Assembly: GCA_050951005.1 (NCBI GenBank)
Contig: JBMNIP010000002.1
Location: 248,001-312,000, forward strand
Origin: UMGS1519 sp050951005
GTDB taxonomy: Bacteria; Actinomycetota; Coriobacteriia; Coriobacteriales; Eggerthellaceae
Length of the DNA: 64,000 bases
Direction: 5' to 3'
Both the position numbers and the translations under genes were made by a program. Shown here one piece after another: positions 52,984-61,728 of the stretch. The notes under the pieces are model-generated. The model was not told where the DNA came from, made no database searches, and saw only the letters and a list, made by a program, of their open reading frames with translations. Numbering within the stretch: the stretch's first letter is position 1; every line of letters starts with the position of its first letter.

Positions 52984-54324
52984 CTAGGCAGCCTGCTTAA
53001 GCTTCGCCTGTTCCTCTGCCTCGATCTCTTCGTCGGTTGCACGGGGCAAAGCGTTCTTCTTGGACATGAGCCACAAGCCTAGAACGGCAATGCCGGCAAG
53101 CATGACGATCGCCACGGAGAAATCGGCACCGAAACCGCCGAATTGCTCCGAGATGAATGCCCAGAAATAGATGCCCGTTGCCGAACCGAGCGTTGCCACT
53201 GCGTTCAAACGGGACCAGAACACCGGGTAGTTACGCCCCGAACCGAGTACGCTGCGTACCACCATCGGAGCAAGCACCAGGCACGATGCATAGAAGAACC
53301 CGAACGCGAAACCGCCCAGCGGCATAAGGACCGTCGTCGGTCCGAACCAGCAACCCAGAATGCCCAGGATGCCGACGACGCAGGAGGCGACAACCGCCTT
53401 TGAAACCGAGAGGTCGGAAACGAACCCCAACAGAATCTTGCCGATTGCCTGACCCGCCATGGCAAGCGTCGACAGGATAGCACCGGTGATGATAACCGCG
53501 ACACCCGCCGCCTGCAAACCGTTCACATAGGTGGGGAACATAAAGGAGATCTTCACGGTGAAATTCACCAGCAGGCAGAATATCGCCATAACCCAGAAGA
53601 TGGACGAGCGCATGGCATCGGAGACCCGCACGCTGGTCGCTGTGGCTTCGGTGCCGCTCTGAGCATTCTCCTGCGCCTCGGCATATCCGTACGGAAGCAG
53701 CCCCTTGTCTTCCGGATAGCTGCGGATAGCGAAAACGGCCAGCGGCAGGCAAATCACGAGAGTAATAGCCGTCCAGATAAAGTAGCAGGCTTGATATCCC
53801 AGGGTATCGAGAATCGCCTGGGAGATGGGGATGAAGATGACTCCTCCGATGCCGGTGAATGCAAGCACGATGCCCATCAGCAAACCGACGCGCTTCTTGA
53901 ACCAGCGGTTGATCAGGACCGGCGGCGCGATTCCCAACAGGATGGTTGTTCCCAGTCCGCTGATGAAGCCGGTGATCCAGAATACCCAAGCTGCGGTTGC
54001 GAACGCCTGGATGACGAACACCGCTGCCAACACCAGCACGCCGGCAGCCATCAGCTTGCGGGCGTCGAAGCGCTCGAACCAACGGCCGACCAAAGGAGAG
54101 ACCAGGAATGCGCAGATAAAGCTGAACGATTGGTTCAGGCTCATGTCGGATACCTTGCATCCGATGCCGTCCGCCACGGCAGGCATCATTATCGAAGCGC
54201 AGCTTACCTGCATCGCACATGGAACACCACACATGACCGCACAGGTCACGATGACAGGCAAATAGGACGAGAAACCGCGCTCCTCCAATTCACCCACCTC
54301 TTTCTTCACTATCGTTTCGCTCAT
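52984..54324 (-). CDS. MFS transporter (oxalate/formate antiporter-like)
   Basis: 446 residues with about 12 membrane helices in two six-helix halves. The first half includes GFISGLGTTILLGIAPPVLINRWF and the loop KKRVGLLMGIVLAFTGIGGVIF, typical of the OFA/monocarboxylate branch, which exchanges carboxylates. The cytoplasmic loop between halves is Glu/Thr-rich; the C-terminus is charged (EEIEAEEQAKLKQAA). It lies 24 nt after the alpha/beta-hydrolase gene and probably moves the substrate or product of that enzyme or of UbiD. Confidence 0.85.
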   Translation of the reverse strand: MSETIVKKEVGELEERGFSSYLPVIVTCAVMCGVPCAMQVSCASIMMPAVADGIGCKVSDMSLNQSFSFICAFLVSPLVGRWFERFDARKLMAAGVLVLAAVFVIQAFATAAWVFWITGFISGLGTTILLGIAPPVLINRWFKKRVGLLMGIVLAFTGIGGVIFIPISQAILDTLGYQACYFIWTAITLVICLPLAVFAIRSYPEDKGLLPYGYAEAQENAQSGTEATATSVRVSDAMRSSIFWVMAIFCLLVNFTVKISFMFPTYVNGLQAAGVAVIITGAILSTLAMAGQAIGKILLGFVSDLSVSKAVVASCVVGILGILGCWFGPTTVLMPLGGFAFGFFYASCLVLAPMVVRSVLGSGRNYPVFWSRLNAVATLGSATGIYFWAFISEQFGGFGADFSVAIVMLAGIAVLGLWLMSKKNALPRATDEEIEAEEQAKLKQAA

Positions 54325-54348
54325 GTCGCCTCTCCTTTCTTCGGTCGG

Positions 54349-55323
54349 TTAGCGAATGACGATTTCGGGAAGCGCGCCATGCGGACGCGGTTCCCCGTAG
54401 AACACTTCGTCTATGAAATCAATGCAGCGGTTGACGTTCGCTTCGCTCTTGATGGACGGGGCCCCATGCGGTCCCGGGAGAATCTCGCACCGCGCGCGCT
54501 CATCGCCGCAGATGTCGTTGATGTGCCGCACCATCCCCGATGCCTGTGTCCAAGGCACAACTTCATCGGCACTACCGTTTTGGTAAAGAGCCGGTGGAAA
54601 TGCAGGGGTCACAAACTCCATCGGATTGCTCATAGCCGCCACCGCGGCAAATTTTCGCGGAACGAATCCGAGGACGCAGGCCTCGGGAGTCGGCAATAGC
54701 CCTTCCTCGGCAGGATAGGCATGCCGATGCGGGCGAACCGGGCCCAGCGGATGCGGCCCGTCGCCTAAGGTGCTGGTCAGATCCATCGCAGCTAGGTCAA
54801 TCGGCGAGTACCAGCTGACTAATGCCTGGATGGCACAGCTCTGATTCGCATTGCCCATCGACGGGTCTTCCAGGATATGCGTGCTCCCGGTAGCAGTGAG
54901 CATATTCGCGATGTGCCCACCGGCAGAGTTTCCCCATGCCGCGACATGGTCGGGGTCAAGATGGTATTCGGACGCATGCGCCCGCACAAAACGAAGAGCC
55001 GCCTTCGCGTCGAAAAGCTGCAGCGGCCAGTGGCCCTCGGTCGAATAGCGGTAATCGATGATGACAAGGGCATACCCACGCCACAGGGCTTTCAGCACGT
55101 TGGCATGAGAGGATCCTCGCTTGCCGCCAGATTTCCAGCCGCCGCCGGGAATATAGAAGATGAAGGGGAACGGACCGTCCCCCTTAGGCGGCAGATAGAT
55201 ATCGAGCTTCTCCGATTCACTCGCCGATGCATAGGAGATGTCGAAGAGGGCACGTGGGAACTGGGTCGGATCGATTTCCTCTCCAACCCACTCCGGTCCG
55301 ATATATTCAGGATATTCATGCAT
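54349..55323 (-). CDS. Alpha/beta-hydrolase (esterase/lipase-like, HGGGW-type)
   Basis: 324 residues. The oxyanion-hole motif is YIPGGGWKSGGKRGS (variant of HGGGW with Pro-Gly), the nucleophile elbow is WGNSAGGHIA, the acid is probably Asp in GSADEVVPW, and the His is in PGPHGAPS. No signal peptide, so it is cytoplasmic. The ATG at 55323 has AAAGG upstream; an ATG at 55365 is also possible. First gene of the LysR-opposed unit; ester or amide cleavage could release the acid that UbiD decarboxylates. Confidence 0.82.
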   Translation of the reverse strand: MHEYPEYIGPEWVGEEIDPTQFPRALFDISYASASESEKLDIYLPPKGDGPFPFIFYIPGGGWKSGGKRGSSHANVLKALWRGYALVIIDYRYSTEGHWPLQLFDAKAALRFVRAHASEYHLDPDHVAAWGNSAGGHIANMLTATGSTHILEDPSMGNANQSCAIQALVSWYSPIDLAAMDLTSTLGDGPHPLGPVRPHRHAYPAEEGLLPTPEACVLGFVPRKFAAVAAMSNPMEFVTPAFPPALYQNGSADEVVPWTQASGMVRHINDICGDERARCEILPGPHGAPSIKSEANVNRCIDFIDEVFYGEPRPHGALPEIVIR

Positions 55324-55445
55324 GATGTCTTTGCCTTTCGGATATTTTCTATTCACGTCATTCATGATATTGACCTGGTTATAGAAGTAAAATGAATATT
55401 TATACTTGTTAGTACTCCTGTTGGTTATATGTTAGGAGACAAATC
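55324..55445. promoter_or_regulatory. Divergent control region, esterase unit / lysR
   Basis: The gap between divergent genes is strikingly AT-rich against its neighbours. It holds an imperfect dyad GTAAAATG-AAT-ATTTATAC (about 55385-55404) of the size bound by LysR-type dimers, near likely -10 boxes for both directions (for example TATATG before lysR). AGGAGA precedes the lysR start. Confidence 0.5.
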
Positions 55446-56333
55446 ATGAGCGGGGATTTCCAGCGGATAGCCTATTTCAAGACAGCCGCAGAAACTGGCA
55501 ACCTCTCGCGGGCAGCCAAGATCCTCAATATCACCCAGCCGGCTTTGTCCAAGTCCATCGCCCAGCTGGAGCGCGAGGTGGGAACGGACCTGTTCGACCG
55601 TACGGGCCGTTCGTTGGAACTCAACGAAGCCGGCGCTATCTTCCTATCCCATGCCAACCGCGCGCTTGCGCAGATGGATGCTGCACGTCAGCAGCTCGAT
55701 GAGCTTAAGGGCATACGGGAGCGCACCGTGGGATTCCTTCCGCTGGCGCCCACCGGCAAGCCGGGATACAGTGCCTACCTGTTCCACAAGGAGCATCCCG
55801 ACATCATCTTGGAATACCATTACCAGAACGAAGGCGATGCGGACTCATCGGCCGACGTTTCGCTCTTCGCTTCGGTCGATCCGGTATTGGACTCGCACAC
55901 CAAGCTCCTGGCCGAAGAGGAATTCGTTGCCGTATTGCCCAATGAGCACCCCCTGGCGACCAGGAGCAGCCTCCGCGTAGCAGAGCTTGCCGGAGAGCCT
56001 TTCGTCTTCTCCTCAACGCCGACCATGAACCGCCTGCAGACCGACCTGTGCCGATCGGCCGGTTTCGAACCGACCATCGCAGCAAAATTGCAGCTCTACA
56101 ACGATGTCCTCGGGATGGTGCATTACGGGTTGGGCGTCACCGTAGCCCCCCGCCTGTCCTGGATGATGGGATTCGAGGAAGACTTCGCCTTGATCCCACT
56201 TACGGATGTACACGTTACCCGCCGTCTGTATCTCAGATACCCGGAAGATGCGCATCCGTCATATGCAACGCAGAAATTCTCCGCGTTCCTTGAAGAGTAC
56301 TTCACCCAAAATCCCCGGTTGCATGGACAATGA
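55446..56333 (+). CDS. LysR family transcriptional regulator
   Basis: 295 residues: N-terminal winged helix-turn-helix (YFKTAAETGNLSRAAKILN, then ITQPALSKSIAQLE) and a C-terminal type 2 periplasmic-binding-protein-like effector domain. It is divergent from the esterase-MFS-UbiD genes and is therefore their probable effector-responsive activator. ATG at 55446 behind AGGAGACAAATC. A bidirectional hairpin follows. Confidence 0.9.
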   Translation: MSGDFQRIAYFKTAAETGNLSRAAKILNITQPALSKSIAQLEREVGTDLFDRTGRSLELNEAGAIFLSHANRALAQMDAARQQLDELKGIRERTVGFLPLAPTGKPGYSAYLFHKEHPDIILEYHYQNEGDADSSADVSLFASVDPVLDSHTKLLAEEEFVAVLPNEHPLATRSSLRVAELAGEPFVFSSTPTMNRLQTDLCRSAGFEPTIAAKLQLYNDVLGMVHYGLGVTVAPRLSWMMGFEEDFALIPLTDVHVTRRLYLRYPEDAHPSYATQKFSAFLEEYFTQNPRLHGQ

Positions 56334-56387
56334 GTAGGAGTTTCCCGAATTGTCATTGAACGTGTGCCAACCGGCAGCAGCACGAAT

Positions 56388-56427
56388 AAGGCCCCTTGCG
56401 CCGCAGCGGATGGTACAAGGGGCCTTT
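56388..56427. terminator. Bidirectional terminator between lysR and ychF
   Basis: A perfect 11-bp stem AAGGCCCCTTG (56388-56398) with CAAGGGGCCTT (56416-56426), 17-nt loop, between the convergent ends of lysR and ychF. Tails are short (TTT plus-strand, TTATT minus-strand). Confidence 0.8.
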
Positions 56428-56446
56428 CGAATTCTGATAATGCGTA

Positions 56447-57511
56447 TTACACGTTGAACTTGAAGTGCATGACATCGCCGTCCTGCACCACATAGTCCTT
56501 GCCTTCCTGCCGCAGTTTTCCCGCATCGCGGCAGCCTTTCTCACCGCCCAGGTCGCTGTAATCCTGGAAGCTGGCAGTCTCGGCTTTGATGAAACCGCGC
56601 TCGAAATCGGAGTGGATAACCCCTGCCGCCTGCGGGGCCTTCGCCCCGATCGGGACCGTCCAGGCACGGCTCTCGGTCTCCCCGCTGGTAAAGAAGCTCT
56701 GCAGCCCCAGCAGTTTGTACGCCTCTCGTACCAGACGGGCAAGGCCGCTTTCCTCCAGCCCGAGCTCGGCAAGGTATTCCTTCGCCTCTGCCGGATCCAG
56801 CTCGGCCAGCTCTGCCTCCACCTGCGCACAGATGGGCACCGGTTGCGTGCCGTCGATCTCGGGCAAGTCGGCAGTAAGCATATCCTCATCGACATTTGCC
56901 ACGTAGAGCATCGGCTTCATGGTCAACAGCTGCAGTTCCTTGATGGAGTCGACTTCTTCATCGGTTAACCCCAACCGAGCTGCACGATGGCCCTCGTTCA
57001 AACCCTGCTCCACCTTCTTTGCCGTGTCCAAGCGCAGCTTGAGGCTCTTGTCGCGTTTCGCTTCCTTCTCAAGGCGCCCCATGGCCTTCTCGAGCGTGCC
57101 GAGATCAGCGAGGATCAGCTCAGTCTTGATGGTCTCGACATCGCTCTGCGGGTCGACGCGGCCATCGACATGCACCACGTCCGGATCCTTGAAGAAGCGC
57201 ACGACCTCGCAAATAGCATCTGTTTCCCGGATGTGCGCCAGGAACTGGTTGCCCAAGCCCTCGCCCTGGGACGCACCGGCAACCAAACCGGCGATGTCGA
57301 CGAACTCCACCGTCGCCGGGACGATACGCGCCGGATGATCGATTTCCGCAAGGCGGTCCAGACGCGAATCGGGGACCGGCACCACACCGACATTGGGCTC
57401 GATGGTGGCGAACGGATAGTTGGCTGCCAATCCGCCCTTATTGGTCAGGGCGGTGAACAACGTGGACTTGCCCACATTGGGCAGTCCGACGATGCCGATG
57501 GAAAGTGACAC
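56447..57511 (-). CDS. ychF: Ribosome-binding GTPase/ATPase YchF
   Basis: 354-residue Obg-family P-loop protein (also called EngD) that binds ribosomes and prefers ATP in studied species. G1 is GLPNVGKSTLF, the G3 region is FVDIAGLVAGASQGEGLGNQFL, a coiled-coil insertion covers about 120-190, and a C-terminal TGS-like domain ends DGDVMHFKFNV. GTG start at 57511 behind GGAGTATCGCC. The length matches the family (about 363). Monocistronic. Confidence 0.96.
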   Translation of the reverse strand: MSLSIGIVGLPNVGKSTLFTALTNKGGLAANYPFATIEPNVGVVPVPDSRLDRLAEIDHPARIVPATVEFVDIAGLVAGASQGEGLGNQFLAHIRETDAICEVVRFFKDPDVVHVDGRVDPQSDVETIKTELILADLGTLEKAMGRLEKEAKRDKSLKLRLDTAKKVEQGLNEGHRAARLGLTDEEVDSIKELQLLTMKPMLYVANVDEDMLTADLPEIDGTQPVPICAQVEAELAELDPAEAKEYLAELGLEESGLARLVREAYKLLGLQSFFTSGETESRAWTVPIGAKAPQAAGVIHSDFERGFIKAETASFQDYSDLGGEKGCRDAGKLRQEGKDYVVQDGDVMHFKFNV

Positions 57512-57723
57512 GGCGATACTCCTTGTACGCAGCGCCCGAAGAACAGGCGTATTGGTTTCCTCTGATATGCATGTGACATGATAGCACCGCGCCCAACGTG
57601 CTTTCTCCTCATTCGTAAGCGCGAGCGAAAAGCGCAGCACCTTCAACAAGCGTCAGCCCCAGACGGCAGTGCGCCTTCCACCGGAACCGCTCCACCCGAA
57701 TCGCAACGGGTCCTGCGAGCATG

Positions 57724-57753
57724 AAAAAACGGTCCGGCACTTGCGTCGAACCG
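57724..57753 (-). terminator. Intrinsic terminator of the NSS transporter gene
   Basis: CGGTCCG (57730-57736) pairs with CGAACCG (57747-57753) including one G-U pair; on the minus strand TTTTTT follows at 57729-57724. It lies 31 nt after the gene. The rest of 57512-57723 shows no gene; a TATCAT box (about 57583-57578, minus) may be the ychF -10. Confidence 0.85.
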
Positions 57754-57783
57754 CTTTTCGTCTTGAAGAAGGTGTCCCATCGA

Positions 57784-59163
57784 CTAAATCTTGATAAGCC
57801 CGAACTGGGCACCGACATAGGCAATCAGGATAACCGCCACCAGAATCGGCGCGATGTACTTGACCATGACCACCCAGGCCTTCTCGAACTTGAATGGAGA
57901 GGATTGCTTGATCTCGTCGACGAGCACCTTGGGTTTGATGATCCAACCCACGAAAATCAGCGTCAACAGTGCAACGATCGGCATCAGCACCGAATTCGAG
58001 ATGAAGTCGGCGAAGTCGAGCAGCGTGCTGCCATCGCCGAGCGGTTGGATGAACGACAGGCCGTTGTAACCGGCGTTGATGAAGCTGCCGACGATGACGA
58101 CCCAGAGCATGACCGCAATCAACGACTTGCGACGATTCCAGCTCATACCATCGGCCACAATCGACACGAGCGTCTCAACCAGGGAAATGGCACTGGTCAA
58201 TGCCGCGAAGAGCACCAGCAGGAAGAAGATTGCGCCGATAACCGTACCGACCCCGCCCATCTGATTGAACACCTGCGGCAGGATGATGAACATCAGCGAC
58301 GGACCAGAGTGCTCGGCAACCGCTTCGGCCGAACCGAGCGTCAGGAATGCAGCCGGGACGATCATGAGGCCGGCAAGCAGCGAGACGGTCAGGTCGGAAG
58401 CACCGATCCAGCCGACGCTCTGTGTCAGATTCTCCTTCTTGTCCAGATAAGAACCGTACGTGATCATGATGCCCATGGCGATAGACAAGCTATAGAACAT
58501 CTGCCCCAGCGCACCGATAAGCAGCTCGGGGGACAGTTTGCTGAAATCGGGAACCAGATAGTAGGCAACGCCTTCGGCGGCACCCGGGATGGTAGCCGTG
58601 AAAATCGCGATGCCGACGGCAAACACCAGCAGCAGCGGCATCATAACCAGGTTCGCCTTCTCGATGCCGCCTTTCACGCCCAGGGAAACGACGACGAAGC
58701 AGATGGCCATGAACACGAGCATCCACAGAAAGCTGCTATCCGAGCTGCTGATGAAAGCCGTGAAGAAGTCCCCGCCATCGGCAGCCGCCGCACCGTCCCC
58801 TGTGAAGAACGAGAAGCAGTACTTTGCCACCCAGCCGCCGATGATGCAGTAGTACGGCGTGATGATAAACGGGACAACCGAGGCAAGCACGCCGATGAAC
58901 TTGTATTTGCTGCCGAAGCTGCTGAACGCGCCGATAGCCGATTGGCCGGTCTTGCGTCCAAGCGATGTTTCCAACAGAAGCATCGTGACACCGAATGTGA
59001 ATACCAGGCAGATGTATACGAAGATGAATGTGCCGCCGCCGTATTTCGCCGCCAGATATGGGAAACGCCACATGTTTCCCAGACCGACTGCCGAAGCCGC
59101 AGCGGCCAGGATGAACATCCACTTTCCCGACCAGGATGCTCGAGCCTCAATCTGTTCTGCCAT
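57784..59163 (-). CDS. Neurotransmitter:sodium symporter family (NSS) transporter
   Basis: 459 residues, about 11-12 membrane helices. The unwound helix-1 motif AAAASAVGLGNMWRFPYLAA with KYGGGTFIFVY is diagnostic for NSS carriers, which take up amino acids (often Trp, Tyr or branched chains) with Na+. ATG at 59163 with GGAGGAAC upstream at slightly long spacing; the open frame extends to 59298 but starts in leader sequence. A perfect dyad lies in its leader. Confidence 0.88.
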   Translation of the reverse strand: MAEQIEARASWSGKWMFILAAAASAVGLGNMWRFPYLAAKYGGGTFIFVYICLVFTFGVTMLLLETSLGRKTGQSAIGAFSSFGSKYKFIGVLASVVPFIITPYYCIIGGWVAKYCFSFFTGDGAAAADGGDFFTAFISSSDSSFLWMLVFMAICFVVVSLGVKGGIEKANLVMMPLLLVFAVGIAIFTATIPGAAEGVAYYLVPDFSKLSPELLIGALGQMFYSLSIAMGIMITYGSYLDKKENLTQSVGWIGASDLTVSLLAGLMIVPAAFLTLGSAEAVAEHSGPSLMFIILPQVFNQMGGVGTVIGAIFFLLVLFAALTSAISLVETLVSIVADGMSWNRRKSLIAVMLWVVIVGSFINAGYNGLSFIQPLGDGSTLLDFADFISNSVLMPIVALLTLIFVGWIIKPKVLVDEIKQSSPFKFEKAWVVMVKYIAPILVAVILIAYVGAQFGLIKI

Positions 59164-59249
59164 AACGAGATAGTTCCTCCCCCACCAGCGCCGAAGCGCA
59201 GGCATGTTCTTGCATTCGGTTCCGAGACGGCGCTTACCCGTCCCGAGAC

Positions 59250-59268
59250 GGTAAACGTTGAGTTTACC
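59250..59268 (-). promoter_or_regulatory. Perfect operator-like dyad before the NSS gene
   Basis: GGTAAAC (59250-59256) and GTTTACC (59262-59268) are perfectly inverted around 5 nt. The site lies 87 nt upstream of the NSS start codon, probably within or just past its promoter, and would suit a dimeric repressor. Confidence 0.45.
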
Positions 59269-59482
59269 CTTCTTCCTTCCTTGTAAAGTCCTCTTCAATC
59301 AAATTCATGATAAGTGCGAGCTAATTCATTGCCGAACGGTAACTTGGAAGGGAAAAACGGGATGCCCATCCCGAAACGCCCTCCTTCGTTCAGGCAGTTC
59401 ACTTGTTTCCTTTGCGATTTCTGCCCTTGGCAGGGGCAGAGGTGCCGCCTTCCGCTATGATGGGATTTCGAATCGAACAGAC

Positions 59483-59508
59483 GCATCGCCCGCCGATGGC
59501 GGCGATGC
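59483..59508 (+). promoter_or_regulatory. Leader hairpin immediately before the asnB ribosome site
   Basis: GCATCGC-C-CGCC (59483-59494) pairs with GGCGGCGATGC (59498-59508): 11 pairs with one bulged C and a 3-nt loop. It ends 5 nt before GAGGAGG (59514-59520). The stem is strong enough to influence ribosome loading. Confidence 0.45.
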
Positions 59509-59529
59509 AGCTTGAGGAGGATATCTGGT

Positions 59530-61470
59530 ATGTGCGGCATCTGCGGTTTCACCGGAGCGAAGGCGGATGACTTCCCGATTCTCAAGAAGATGTGCGACAT
59601 CATGGCGCACCGCGGACCCGATGGCGAAGGCCAGTACATCGACGACGGCATCGCCTTGGGACATCGGCGCTTGTCGTTAATCGACTTGGCCGGTGGCAAC
59701 CAGCCGATGGTGCGCGCCGATGGGGCCCACGAAGCCGCCATCACCTCCCCTGCCGCCGAAGGCCAATCGGGCTACACGCGCGGCCAGTATGCCATCGTCT
59801 TCAATGGCGAGATTTACAACTACCAGGACCTGCGCAAAGAGCTGACCGCCATGGGCTGGCGCTTCGAAACCAATTCCGATACCGAGGTGCTCCTGGTCAG
59901 CTATTTGGAATGGGGCAAGAACCTGTTGAAGAAGGTTCGCGGCATGTTCGCCTTCGCCATCTGGGACCGCGAGACCCGGGAACTGTTCTGCGCCCGCGAT
60001 TTCTTCGGTATAAAGCCGTTCTACTATACGCAGGTCGCCGGCCGTTTCATCTTCGCGAGCGAGATCAAGTCCATCCTCGAGCATCCGCTCTACATCCGAG
60101 AGTTGAACACGGAGGCCCTCGAGCAGTACCTCAGCTTCCAATACTCGGTTCTGCCCGAAACGTTTTTCAAGGGCATCTTCAAACTTGAGCCCGGCCATTG
60201 CCTGACCGTCCATGCCGACGGATCGATTGAAACCGAGGAATACTGGCGCGTTGATTACGACATCAACGAGGACCTGACCGTGGACGAAGCTACCGAGCGC
60301 ATCCATGCAGCAGTTCAGGATTCTGTGAAATACCACCGCGTCGCCGACGTCGAGGTGGCCAGTTTCCTCAGCTCCGGCGTCGATTCGAACTACCTGACCG
60401 CCAGCCTCAACGACCAGGGGTCGGACATAAAGACATTCACGGTTGGTTTCGAAACGCCCGACGGCGAAAAGTACAACGAGATCAGCTATGCCAAGGAAGC
60501 CAGCGACTGCCTGGATATCGAGAATTTCAGCCATGTCATCTCGGAAGAGGAATTCTGGTCCAGCCTGCCCCGTGTGCAGTGGCATATGGACGAACCGTCG
60601 GCAGACCCCGCTGCGGTAGCGCTCTACTTCGTCGACAAGGAAGCGGCAAAGAAGGTGAAAGCCGTGCTTTCCGGAGAAGGGTCCGATGAGTTCTTCGGCG
60701 GCTACACCATCTACCAGACCCCGTTGGAGAACGAGAAGCTCGCAGGCGTCCCCAAACCGCTGCTCGCCGCCGGATCGAAAGTGCTGCGTACCCTGAATAT
60801 CCGTGGCGGCAATTACCTTTACCGCGCCAGCACGCCCATCGAGAAGCAGTTCATCGGCAACGCCAACATGTTCTCCATGGCAGAGCGCAAGCGCATCCTG
60901 AAGCATCCGGAGTCCACGCAAACCCCTGCCGACATCTGCGCGCCGCGCTATGCGGAGGTCGCCGACCTCGACGATGTCACGAAAATGCAGTATATCGACA
61001 TGAAATTCTGGCTGATCGGCGACATCCTGCTGAAAACTGACAAGATGTCCATGGCCCATAGCTTGGAGAGCCGCGTTCCCTTCTTGGACAAGGAGGTCTG
61101 GAAGGTGGCGCGTACGCTGCCGGTGCCCTGCAAGGTATCTACCGAGACCACGAAGATCTCCCTGCGCCGCGCGGCCATGAAGCTGCTGCCGAAGCGCTTC
61201 TGCGAGAAACGCAAGCTGGGCTTTCCCGTGCCGACCCGCGTGTGGTTGAAGCAGGACAAATACTACGAGAAGGTCAAGGAAGCATTCACCGGCCCGATTG
61301 CCGAGCGCTTCTTCAACACGGGCGAACTAGTACGCCTGCTCGACGACCACCGCGCTGGCAAGGCTGATAACAGCCGCAAGATCTGGACCGTTTACAGTTT
61401 CCTGATCTGGTTCAACGTATACTTCGTCGAACGCACCGTACCGCCCAAACCGATTGAAGCTACCGCGTAA
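59530..61470 (+). CDS. asnB: Asparagine synthase (glutamine-hydrolysing)
   Basis: 646 residues. The N-terminal Ntn glutaminase starts MCGICGFTG (catalytic Cys2 after Met removal) with MAHRGPDGEG and LGHRRLSLIDL; the C-terminal ATP-pyrophosphatase domain has SFLSSGVDSNYL and LSGEGSDEFFGGY. It amidates aspartate using glutamine and ATP. ATG at 59530 behind GAGGAGG about 10 nt away. Ends in KPIEATA; a large dyad structure follows. Confidence 0.95.
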   Translation: MCGICGFTGAKADDFPILKKMCDIMAHRGPDGEGQYIDDGIALGHRRLSLIDLAGGNQPMVRADGAHEAAITSPAAEGQSGYTRGQYAIVFNGEIYNYQDLRKELTAMGWRFETNSDTEVLLVSYLEWGKNLLKKVRGMFAFAIWDRETRELFCARDFFGIKPFYYTQVAGRFIFASEIKSILEHPLYIRELNTEALEQYLSFQYSVLPETFFKGIFKLEPGHCLTVHADGSIETEEYWRVDYDINEDLTVDEATERIHAAVQDSVKYHRVADVEVASFLSSGVDSNYLTASLNDQGSDIKTFTVGFETPDGEKYNEISYAKEASDCLDIENFSHVISEEEFWSSLPRVQWHMDEPSADPAAVALYFVDKEAAKKVKAVLSGEGSDEFFGGYTIYQTPLENEKLAGVPKPLLAAGSKVLRTLNIRGGNYLYRASTPIEKQFIGNANMFSMAERKRILKHPESTQTPADICAPRYAEVADLDDVTKMQYIDMKFWLIGDILLKTDKMSMAHSLESRVPFLDKEVWKVARTLPVPCKVSTETTKISLRRAAMKLLPKRFCEKRKLGFPVPTRVWLKQDKYYEKVKEAFTGPIAERFFNTGELVRLLDDHRAGKADNSRKIWTVYSFLIWFNVYFVERTVPPKPIEATA

Positions 61471-61499
61471 TATCACAGGGATTCGGAACGGAGAATACT

Positions 61500-61574
61500 C
61501 GGATGCCGGCACCTCGTTGCAGCTGCCGCACTCGGACCCGCCTCCTTTGAGGGGCGGGCACCGGCCGGCATCCG
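61500..61574 (+). terminator. Structured region downstream of asnB
   Basis: An outer 11-bp dyad (CGGATGCCGGC 61500-61510 with GCCGGCATCCG 61564-61574) encloses an inner hairpin CCCGCCTC/GAGGGGCGGG (61537-61558). It lacks a T-run. The position 30 nt after asnB suggests termination or 3'-end protection; the remainder of the gap to 61728 has no gene. Confidence 0.5.
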
Positions 61575-61728
61575 CCCCAAGAGAACCGTTTTCCGAAAGA
61601 TGTCAAGATATCCGCGACATGCCCTCATATCCCCGGCATCGAGCGATATTTCCAAAGCATATTAGAGCTTTCCCGAATGCGGGTGTATATAGAAAGAAAC
61701 GCATCTGCAAGCAAGGGAGGTTCGAATC

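Larger units (their letters stand above)
59164..59529. other. Divergent intergenic region, NSS transporter / asnB
   Basis: No gene is supported. On the minus side it holds a perfect dyad (59250-59268), the direct repeat CCGAGACGG twice (59222-59230, 59244-59251 region), and a TATCAT box near 59314-59309. On the plus side TATGAT (59456-59461) is a likely asnB -10, followed by a strong leader hairpin (59483-59508). Confidence 0.45.

Noticed and set aside
55385..55404. Classical LysR T-N11-A box as a certain operator
   Set aside because: The dyad is imperfect and the spacing does not fit T-N11-A exactly; only a general control region is reported.
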